Source: an uncultured Bacilli bacterium (GTDB taxonomy: Bacteria; Bacillota_I; Bacilli_A; RF39; UBA660). From it: a DNA stretch of 29,117 nt. Shown piece after piece: positions 23,835-29,117 of the stretch (position 1 is the stretch's first letter; each line of letters starts with the position of its first letter). Both the position numbers and the translations under genes were made by a program. A model generated the notes under the pieces. That model saw nothing but the letters and a program-made list of their open reading frames with translations, did not search any database and was not told where the DNA came from. The stretch lies in the NCBI GenBank assembly GCA_934119955.1, contig CAKOSZ010000012.1:1-29117 (forward strand), in the 5' to 3' direction.

Positions 23835-26006
23835 ATGAATAATAAAAAAATAATAATAACATCAAGTATAATAATTGCAGTTTTAGTACTAACACTTGGA
23901 GTAACTTATTCAATATTTAGTTTAAGCAAAGTAAGTAAGAATTCAAGTTTAGTAGTGGGAGATATTTATATGCACTATAATGAAACTACTAATTCAATTA
24001 ACATAACAGATATGATGCCAATGAGTACATATAAAGTAAATACAAGTGCAGATAAAGTAGCAAAGTGTGTAGAATATTTAAAAACTACTTATGGTGATAC
24101 TTGGAATAATCTAATAAGTACTGATTCGAGTGCAAATCCAACATATAATAAAAATAAAGCAGTAGTAAAACAAATAAATAGAGCTCCATCTCCATCAAAT
24201 ATAATAGGAACATATACAGAATATTGTAGTTGTAAAAAAATAACAGGAGAAGTTAGGCTAGATTTACAAAGTAATAGTAATGAAGAAATGTTGGCAAAAC
24301 CAATGAGTCAACAAAACCCATCAATGACAAAAACAATGTATATGATAAATGATTTAGAAAATGGAACTTTAACAGAAGCAGATAAAAAATATTTTTTAGA
24401 TAATGGAATAATAGAAGAGAGTATCTTAGGACTACCATACTTTGAGTTTACCATAGATGGAAAAAATACACATACTAAAAATGGAGTATTATATAATATT
24501 CAACTAGTTCATGGAAATGATGAAACAAATAAAACAAGAATACAAGATAAATTTTTAAAATTTAGATTAGTAAGTGTTGATAATAATCAAGAAACAATAT
24601 TAAAAGATAAATTAACCATAGATAACATTAATAATACAACAATATATCGTAGTACAATTCCAGCAAATACAACAAGTAAAATAACAAGAATATATAGATT
24701 ATATATGTGGATAGATGGAAATGTTAATATATGTAGTGGAGATATAGCAGATAATTGTGATTATACTTTAACTGATTGGGCAAATTTATTTGCAAGTATC
24801 AAAGTAAATGTAAATGGAAAATATGTAGAAGCAACAAACTTTGTTGAAACAATTAAAAATAGATATAACGGATCTAGTCAAGATGGGTTAGTTGCAGTTA
24901 ATACAGCAGGTGATCTAGCAACAACTGGTGGAACAATAAGAGAATACCGTTATTCTGGAATAGGGAATTATTGTACATATACAGACGGAACAACTGATTA
25001 TAATTTATCAGTATCAGGTAATGCTTGTCCAGCAAGCGCTTGTTTATTAAATGGAGCAATTGTTAATGGAAATAGTGAGGGACTTGTCATATGGGGTTCT
25101 TGTGCAGATAATAATGGTGCAACAATAAGTATAAAAAATAATCAAACAACTCCAACAGATAGTGGACTAAGAAATTACGTAACATTTAATAATGAAACTT
25201 GGAGAATAGTAGGAATATTTAATGAAGAAAATGCAAGTGGAGAAAAAACCGAAAGAATAAAGATAGTAAGAGATGAACCAATAAGTGCAAGTGCAGAAGT
25301 ACCGGCAACGATAACAAAAGATAGTATTACTTATCAAATATATAATACAAATTATACAAGTTTTAAATACAAGTATTTTATGTGGAATAAACCAACAAGT
25401 GTAGAAACAAATTTAAATGATTGGACAAAAGCAGGAAGTATGTATTACTTAAATGAAAATTATTTAAATAGTTTAGAAAATAATAATTTAATTGAGAATA
25501 TGAAATATTATTTAGGAAATGTAACTATTGATACAGATGATACTTATAATGTAGCCGGAACAAATAAAGAAGTGTATAATCAAGAAAGAGGGTCAACGGT
25601 ATGTGATAGTAGTATAACAAATAATACTCATAAAAATAATTGTAATATTTGGTATGGAAATCAGGCAACATGGAACGGGAAAATAGCTTTATTATATCCA
25701 AGTGATTTTGGTTATGCTTCTAACACCAGTAATTGGAGTAAAGATTTTAAAGAAGCATATTCAAATGGTATAAGTTTAAATAATTGGATGTATAATAATA
25801 TATCATATGCGTCTTGGTTTTTGTCTCCGGCGTCTGATAATCCTAGTAGCGTTGCTGGCGTGAATGATGATGGGGACTTGTACTACGACAATGCTATTAG
25901 TGATGATGGTTTGGCTCTTCGTCCAGTCTTAACTCTTGGATCCCAAACAAATATTATATCTGGAACAGGAAGTATAAATGATCCATACATTTTAAATGCA
26001 GAATAA
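23835..26006 (+). CDS. DGR-diversified membrane-anchored surface protein
   Basis: The 723-residue protein starts with a single N-terminal hydrophobic segment (about 5-28; IIITSSIIIAVLVLTLGVTYSIF) followed by SLVVGDIYMHYNE, a layout seen in gut Firmicute surface proteins with TasA/camelysin-like N-termini. It is thus secreted and held at the membrane, or processed there. The middle (about 100-340) is beta-rich and unassigned. From about 445 (YVTFNNETWRIVGIF...) to the end lies a DUF6273-like, C-type-lectin/FGE-type domain with landmarks YNQERGSTVC, GKIALLYPSDFGYA and SWFLSPAS. The VR encodes residues 660-699, with varied residues at 668, 671, 672, 675, 678, 681, 683, 684, 688 and 689. Unusually, 24 conserved residues follow the VR. 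Ribosome binding site AAGAGGTG. Ligand unknown. Confidence 0.88.
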   Translation: MNNKKIIITSSIIIAVLVLTLGVTYSIFSLSKVSKNSSLVVGDIYMHYNETTNSINITDMMPMSTYKVNTSADKVAKCVEYLKTTYGDTWNNLISTDSSANPTYNKNKAVVKQINRAPSPSNIIGTYTEYCSCKKITGEVRLDLQSNSNEEMLAKPMSQQNPSMTKTMYMINDLENGTLTEADKKYFLDNGIIEESILGLPYFEFTIDGKNTHTKNGVLYNIQLVHGNDETNKTRIQDKFLKFRLVSVDNNQETILKDKLTIDNINNTTIYRSTIPANTTSKITRIYRLYMWIDGNVNICSGDIADNCDYTLTDWANLFASIKVNVNGKYVEATNFVETIKNRYNGSSQDGLVAVNTAGDLATTGGTIREYRYSGIGNYCTYTDGTTDYNLSVSGNACPASACLLNGAIVNGNSEGLVIWGSCADNNGATISIKNNQTTPTDSGLRNYVTFNNETWRIVGIFNEENASGEKTERIKIVRDEPISASAEVPATITKDSITYQIYNTNYTSFKYKYFMWNKPTSVETNLNDWTKAGSMYYLNENYLNSLENNNLIENMKYYLGNVTIDTDDTYNVAGTNKEVYNQERGSTVCDSSITNNTHKNNCNIWYGNQATWNGKIALLYPSDFGYASNTSNWSKDFKEAYSNGISLNNWMYNNISYASWFLSPASDNPSSVAGVNDDGDLYYDNAISDDGLALRPVLTLGSQTNIISGTGSINDPYILNAE
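25812..25930 (+). repeat. DGR variable repeat (VR)
   Basis: 119 bp aligned without gaps to 26306-26424. It differs at eleven positions. Ten correspond to A in the template: A to G at 25836, 25846, 25849, 25858, 25866, 25875, 25900 and A to T at 25881, 25884, 25897. The eleventh (25927, C in TR, T here) lies at the 3' edge. The template has about 30 A in the repeat; no other base is altered within the core. The VR is in frame with the target (residues 660-699). Confidence 0.97.
25906..25930 (+). other. Putative initiation of mutagenic homing (IMH) region
   Basis: The 3' end of the VR (from about GATGGTTTGGCTCTTCG onward) is unmutated and relatively GC-rich, and diverges from the TR just after CAG (T versus C at 25927, then completely after 25930). 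In Bordetella phage BPP-1 this position carries the IMH/IMH* difference that sets direction of information transfer. The exact border here is estimated. Confidence 0.55.
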
Positions 26007-26007
26007 T

Positions 26008-26069
26008 GTTCCCAATTGGGCAAGGTCCAATGGGAACGGGCTCAAATTTTCAAGAGCCATTTGACCTTG
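26008..26069 (+). ncRNA. Structured element with potential pseudoknot after the target stop
   Basis: Two bases after the target stop codon an 11-bp stem forms (GTTCCC-A-ATTGG 26008-26019 with CCAATGGGAAC 26027-26037, one bulged A). Its loop GCAAGGT (26020-26026) can pair with ACCTTG (26064-26069), enclosing a second hairpin (GGCTC 26039-26043 with GAGCC 26054-26058). No T tract follows, so it is not a simple terminator. It could mark the 5' part of the TR RNA, or a DNA cruciform near the VR like that required for efficient homing in BPP-1. Confidence 0.55.
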
Positions 26070-26131
26070 TACAATAAGGTGTGTAAATTCCAACAAAGTC
26101 TTAAAAAAGAAATGTAAACCCTTATCATAAG

Positions 26132-26163
26132 GCCAAGCATTTTCGACTGAGAAAATGCTTGGC
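26132..26163 (+). ncRNA. Perfect 13-bp hairpin between VR and TR
   Basis: GCCAAGCATTTTC (26132-26144) pairs perfectly with GAAAATGCTTGGC (26151-26163) across GACTGA. No T tract lies on the appropriate side in either direction, so a terminator is unlikely; an RNA or cruciform landmark is more plausible. Confidence 0.6.
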
Positions 26164-26305
26164 GAAAAAAATAGCAAATTATGATTGGTTTGATTCGGTA
26201 TGATGATAAAAGATTGGTTTAATTGATTTAGGTAATAACCGTTTTGGTTTATTATAAGGTAAACTTCGAGTGTTTGGAAGAGCTTTTTTAGTGTTCTTTC
26301 TTCCT

Positions 26306-26424
26306 TCTTGGTTTTTGTCTCCGGCGTCTAATAATCCTAATAACGTTGCTGACGTGAATAATGATGGGAACTTGAACAACGACAATGCTAATAATGATGA
26401 TGGTTTGGCTCTTCGTCCAGCCTT
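26306..26424 (+). repeat. DGR template repeat (TR)
   Basis: The invariant partner of the VR. It sits 300 bases downstream of the target gene in non-coding DNA. In the VR frame it would encode SWFLSPAS followed by a run rich in AAY (Asn) codons (12 AAY codons, nine of which are altered in the VR), ending LRPAFWR and a stop. AAY codons are the classic DGR design: altering the two A gives many amino acids but never a stop. It is expected to be transcribed as an RNA that the RT uses as template. Confidence 0.97.
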
Positions 26425-26560
26425 TTGGCGTTAGAATATATTGGTTAAGGCTATATATGTGTACCTAAAAGACATAGTTTATCTTTGGACTTAGTCCTAG
26501 AAGTTAAGTACAGACGGCTTATATATACGTATATAAGCCTATCACCTGTACAGAATAAAT
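26425..26560 (+). ncRNA. TR-RNA spacer with stable UACG hairpin
   Basis: The 136 bases after the TR are non-coding but structured. A 10-bp perfect stem (GGCTTATATA 26516-26525, TATATAAGCC 26530-26539) is capped by TACG, a UNCG-type loop. It is enclosed by GTACAG (26508-26513) pairing with CTGTAC (26546-26551). A small GGAC/GTCC hairpin precedes it. In BPP-1 a spacer of similar length next to the TR is needed by the RT-Avd complex to prime cDNA synthesis; a parallel role is inferred. Confidence 0.6.
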
Positions 26561-26566
26561 ATTTAT

Positions 26567-26824
26567 ATGAGTAAGATAAATAGATATAATTTTATAAAAA
26601 AAATGTATCCAGATTATTTAATATTATTAGTTAATAAAAGTAGTTATACTAGTTTTTATCTTGATAAATTAATATATAGTTATTATTTAGATAAAGCATT
26701 TAAATTAAATATTAATTATATAATATTAGATGGTTTGGATATAATAAAAAAAGTTAAATTTAGTAATAATAAATATTATTATTATAGTAAATTAGTCTTA
26801 ATAAAAGAGGTAATATGCAAGTAA
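26567..26824 (+). CDS. Small DGR accessory protein, possible MutS-domain-I-like fold
   Basis: The 85-residue protein is very rich in Tyr, Lys, Ile and Leu. Its sequence FIKKMYPDYLILLVNKSSYTSFYLDKLIYSYYL (about 10-42) can be laid alongside the start of the MutS mismatch-recognition domain (QHPE-ILLF-MGDFYELFYDDA), with the charged Asp of 'DA' retained as D but most signature residues lost. This is weak and stated as a possibility. It begins right after the TR-RNA spacer, has no strong ribosome binding site, and overlaps the next gene by ten bases, so it belongs to the DGR operon. Confidence 0.6.
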   Translation: MSKINRYNFIKKMYPDYLILLVNKSSYTSFYLDKLIYSYYLDKAFKLNINYIILDGLDIIKKVKFSNNKYYYYSKLVLIKEVICK

Positions 26825-27171
26825 CTATTAGAAAACATGGAGGATTTTACCATGTATTTGATGATGATTGTTATATTTTATATTATTTATTTGATTATAA
26901 AATAATTAATAGAAGAGTAGGTTTTCCTCTTAGTTCATTAAATAAAGTAATAAATAAATTAACTGATTTATCTATTAGTTATGAAGTAATAGAAGAAAGT
27001 AAAAAGGATTTTAAAAAGTTAAATAAATATAATAAATATTTAAAACTAGGTCTTAGTAAATATAATAAAGAAAATAAATATTTAAGTATATATTCTAAAT
27101 TAGATAGTTTAGACGAGGTTGATTTAGATAAAATACTTGAATATATAGATGGAATAATAAATGAAAAATGA
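26815..27171 (+). CDS. DGR accessory protein with MutS domain I-like sequence
   Basis: The 118-residue protein reads RKHGGFYHVFDDDCYILYYLFDYKI..NRRVGFPLSSLNKVINKLTDLSISYEVIEE (6-61). This lines up with MutS domain I: R.GDFYE.F.DDA...........GIP......YL.KL...G..VAICEQ. The mismatch-wedge Phe is kept (Phe11) but the partner Glu (FxE) is replaced by His13. The remaining about 55 residues are helical and lysine-rich. I recall that large DGR surveys list a MutS-like accessory family, which fits its place in the operon. A role in handling TR cDNA:VR mismatches is an attractive inference. GAGGTAATATGCAAG overlaps the end of the previous gene. Confidence 0.7.
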   Translation: MQVTIRKHGGFYHVFDDDCYILYYLFDYKIINRRVGFPLSSLNKVINKLTDLSISYEVIEESKKDFKKLNKYNKYLKLGLSKYNKENKYLSIYSKLDSLDEVDLDKILEYIDGIINEK

Positions 27172-27478
27172 ATTAATAATTGTTAAAAATATTAAAGAGT
27201 TTATATATAGTTTAGATTTAATAATCGATAATTATCCAAGAAAGTATTATGAACTTAGAAATAATATAGTAAATACTAGTTATAAGTTATTAGAACTAGT
27301 TTTTTGTAGTAATTATAAAAAAGATTATTTAGATAAAATATTTAGTTTAATTAGTATGTTAGATTTTTATTTAGAAATTAGTTTTAAAAAGAAAATAATA
27401 AATGAAAAGAAATTATGTAATTTAAGTAATAAGTTATTAGTAATTAATAAAATGGTATATAAATGGTATGAAAGTTAA
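27161..27478 (+). CDS. avd: Avd-like accessory variability protein (four-helix bundle)
   Basis: The 105-residue, basic, all-helical protein sits directly before the RT, where Avd is found in DGRs. Four helices can be drawn: about 9-24, 28-51, 53-76 and 81-102; the last two (DYLDKIFSLISMLDFYLEISFKKKIINEKKLCNLSNKLLVINKMVYKW) have the usual pattern of Avd-family proteins ('l..ld.....l....glis...y..l...l..i...l..w'). In BPP-1, Avd forms a pentameric barrel that binds the RT and TR RNA and is essential for homing. It overlaps both neighbours by about ten bases. Confidence 0.85.
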   Translation: MKNELIIVKNIKEFIYSLDLIIDNYPRKYYELRNNIVNTSYKLLELVFCSNYKKDYLDKIFSLISMLDFYLEISFKKKIINEKKLCNLSNKLLVINKMVYKWYES

Positions 27479-28595
27479 TATATATGATTTATTAAATGTA
27501 TATGAAAAAGAGATAAGTAAAAATTGTAAAAATAAAAGAAAGGTTTATTCATTTGACAGATTTAAAATGGAAAATATAAGTTATATAAAATACATGTTAG
27601 AAAATAATTTATATATTCCAAGTAAATATAATATTTTTATAGTAAGAGATCCTAAGTATAGGATAGTAATGTCTTTAACAATTAAGGATAAAATAGTTAA
27701 TCATTACCTAGCAAGGTATATATTAATACCAAAGTTAGATAAATATTTAGATAACAGAATAATTGCAACTAGAACTAATATGGGTTCTAGTTATGGAATT
27801 AAGTTAATAAAGAAGTATTTAGAAAAATATAAGAAGTATGATAAGTTTTATATTTTAAAAATTGATATTAAAAAGTATTTTTATAATATTGATCACGAAG
27901 TATTAAAGGGGTTATTAGTTGATAAATTAAGTGAGGAAGAGTATAACTTAATTTGTAAAATAATAGATAGTACTAATTCTAGTTATGTAAATGAAAGTAT
28001 TAATAAATGTTCTTTAAATGAACTTAAAAAAAGAGGTGTTAATAAAGATAAAATAAATGATTTAGCAAGATATAAAAATGGGAAAGGTCTTAGTTTAGGT
28101 GCTATGACTAGTCAATTTTTATCTATTTATTATTTGCATGCACTTATTTTTTTTATTGTTCATAAACTAGGATTAACGGAAAGTGTTTTGTATATGGATG
28201 ATTTAATTATCATTAATCAAGATAAAACTTATTTAAAAAAATGTTTAGAAATTATTAAGAATAAATTAAAAGATGAATATAAATTAGATATTAATTTAAA
28301 GAAAACTTTTATAATAGATAGTAATAATTCATTTAGTTTTTTAGGTTATACTTTTTTTGTTAAGAATAAAAAAACTATAATTAAGGTAAGAAAAGAAACA
28401 AGGAACAAGGTTAAGAAAAGAGTATTAGAAATTAATTATTTATATAAAAATAATTTAATTAATTTTTCTAAGTATTTTTCTTCGGTTAATACTTATTTAT
28501 ATAGTTTTAAGTATGCAAATAATTATAAAATTAGATTGGATTTGGAAAAATGTGTAAAAACAGCATCAAAAAACATGGAAAAATGTGAAAAATAA
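27468..28595 (+). CDS. DGR reverse transcriptase
   Basis: The 375-residue protein carries the RT motifs in order: PSKYNIFIVRDPKYRIVMSLTIKDKIVNHYLARYI (motifs 1-2, about 51-85), KIDIKKYFYNIDH with catalytic Asp133 (131-143), LSLGAMTSQFLS with the LGxxxSQ variant (208-219) typical of DGR and unlike the QGxxxSP of group II intron and retroviral RTs, YMDD catalytic box (242-245), and FLGY (291-294). The C-terminal thumb is lysine-rich and ends NMEKCEK. Start ATG 27468 overlaps avd by 11 bases. It would copy the TR RNA with errors at A. Size is normal for DGR RTs. No maturase or HNH domain is present. Confidence 0.95.
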   Translation: MKVNIYDLLNVYEKEISKNCKNKRKVYSFDRFKMENISYIKYMLENNLYIPSKYNIFIVRDPKYRIVMSLTIKDKIVNHYLARYILIPKLDKYLDNRIIATRTNMGSSYGIKLIKKYLEKYKKYDKFYILKIDIKKYFYNIDHEVLKGLLVDKLSEEEYNLICKIIDSTNSSYVNESINKCSLNELKKRGVNKDKINDLARYKNGKGLSLGAMTSQFLSIYYLHALIFFIVHKLGLTESVLYMDDLIIINQDKTYLKKCLEIIKNKLKDEYKLDINLKKTFIIDSNNSFSFLGYTFFVKNKKTIIKVRKETRNKVKKRVLEINYLYKNNLINFSKYFSSVNTYLYSFKYANNYKIRLDLEKCVKTASKNMEKCEK

Positions 28596-28620
28596 GTATT
28601 AAAAAGTATGGAAAAATGTG
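28543..28620 (+). repeat. Degenerate 33-bp repeats at the RT 3' end
   Basis: TGGAAAAATGTG occurs at 28543, 28576 and 28609, each 33 bases (11 codons) apart; the intervening bases are partly similar. The first two copies encode LEKC and MEKC of the RT tail. The third follows the stop codon in the same frame (MEKC again). Confidence 0.75.
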
Positions 28621-29117
28621 ATGATTCCAACTGGTAATTGGAGATGTTAAATGAATAAAAAACGAATACCATAATATTTAAGAAATTATTTTTATAATAT
28701 TTAATGCGAAGTTAATTCTTTTGATATGATTGCAATGTCAGTGGTATAACAATTATTTTGATAAACAAATTATATACATTGAATTGAGTTAAAAGAATTT
28801 TTTGTTGATTTGTTATTTTATAACAGATAATTAGGTTTGAATTAGAAAAATTAACTATAAATGTAAGTAATTTAAAAAATATATCATTTACTAGGAATAT
28901 CATTTTTGGCCTTTAACTAAAAAAAATATGTTAAAAATGTAAACTTTGTGTCAATTAGAAAAAAAGTTTTAAAAAATTTTTTGTCTTAATTTTTTGTCGA
29001 AAGTTAGATTTTGAGTTTTTTTAAAAATAAATAAAGGAAATTGGTTCTAGAAAAAAATAAGTTTTCTTTAATTATTTTTTTAAAATAAGAATTTAAAAAG
29101 CAATTTCATGATTTGCA
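28621..29117. other. AT-rich non-coding end of window
   Basis: The remaining roughly 500 bases downstream of the RT hold only short broken frames on both strands, long A and T runs and no clear promoter, terminator, tRNA or repeat. Position on the far side of the DGR may hide decayed sequence, but nothing can be supported. Confidence 0.5.

Larger units (their letters stand above)
23835..28595 (+). other. Diversity-generating retroelement (DGR) cassette
   Basis: All DGR parts are present, in order: target gene with VR at its 3' end, structured non-coding DNA with the TR, two small accessory ORFs, an Avd-like ORF and a reverse transcriptase, with overlapping genes from 26567 on. In known DGRs the TR is transcribed, reverse transcribed with random errors at A, and the cDNA replaces the VR, diversifying ligand-binding residues. 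Nothing phage-like surrounds it; flanks are housekeeping genes, so it is a chromosomal cellular DGR. Confidence 0.95.

Noticed and set aside
26132..26163. Intrinsic terminator of the target gene
   Set aside because: The stem is perfect but is followed by A-rich sequence on the + strand and lacks a T tract on the minus strand as well.
25992..26385. Minus-strand ORFs across the VR-TR interval
   Set aside because: They run through the hairpins and antisense TR, with no start signals; the interval is better explained as structured RNA plus TR.
26306..26432. TR as a gene fragment or duplicated pseudogene of the target
   Set aside because: Differences from VR are confined to template A, which simple duplication and decay would not produce.
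27468..28595. Group II intron or retron reverse transcriptase
   Set aside because: Motif 4 is LGxxxSQ, there is no maturase or HNH domain and no intron RNA, and a TR/VR pair and Avd-like gene are adjacent.
28712..28903. Minus-strand ORF of 63 codons after the RT
   Set aside because: No ribosome binding site, AT-rich random-looking sequence and no family features.
1..29117. CRISPR array, tRNA or rRNA genes
   Set aside because: No regularly spaced repeat array and no tRNA-like GTTCGAATC arm with acceptor pairing was found on reading both strands; the 33-bp repeats at 28543 are too few and lack distinct spacers.

Overview
The window is a low-GC (strongly AT-rich) chromosomal segment from a Firmicutes-type bacterium, probably an uncultured gut Bacilli/Mollicutes-related lineage. 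Gene content (str operon order rpsL-rpsG-fusA-tuf, murG-murB-divIB, scpA-scpB) and strong AGGAGG ribosome binding sites support this. UGA is used as a stop (for example at the end of murG, scpA and scpB), so the genetic code is the standard bacterial one. A convincing CotE homologue next to recA says the lineage has, or descends from, a spore-forming lifestyle.

Layout: 1-730 carries a structured leader and a type IV pilin-like protein. 814-4979 holds endonuclease IV (nfo), an unidentified structured RNA with its own promoter and terminator, a sporulation/stress-type sigma factor, two small membrane proteins (zinc ribbon-DUF4234 and DUF2752), a ZIP metal transporter and a convergent YigZ-family gene. 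5414-7003 is recA and cotE. 7105-9755 is murG-murB-divIB (cell wall and division). 9826-11093 is scpA-scpB (chromosome segregation), followed by an unknown 290-aa protein. 12173-14095 is a three-gene cassette: an HPr-kinase-like P-loop protein and two paralogous Nudix hydrolases. 14352-15543 is a decayed ISAs1-family insertion sequence with visible inverted repeats. 15607-17763 holds a large unknown protein and a small convergent membrane protein. 17921-22361 is the str operon plus tuf. 22399-23595 is a secreted M23 peptidoglycan hydrolase.

The exciting part is 23613-28595, a complete diversity-generating retroelement (DGR). A membrane-anchored surface protein (23835-26006) ends in a variable repeat (VR, 25812-25930) that matches a template repeat (TR, 26306-26424) in the non-coding DNA downstream. 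By hand alignment the 119-bp repeats differ at 11 positions, ten of which are template adenines; all ten change an amino acid, mostly at Asn AAY codons. Downstream lie two small proteins (the second, and perhaps the first, resembling the MutS mismatch-recognition domain), an Avd-like helical protein and a DGR-type reverse transcriptase (LGAMTSQ and YMDD motifs), all with overlapping genes. RNA structure is conspicuous around the TR: a bulged hairpin whose loop can pair downstream as a pseudoknot, a 13-bp hairpin, and a 10-bp hairpin closed by a UACG loop.

Just upstream of the DGR target is a 12-G homopolymer. It lies both inside a 48-codon ORF and between promoter-like -35 and -10 boxes whose spacing is too short at the present tract length, and it is followed by a terminator only 26 bp before the target start codon. 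This suggests that slippage of the G tract, and perhaps attenuation, switches expression of the diversified protein on and off: two layers of variation on one surface protein. That coupling is inference and is the item I would check first.
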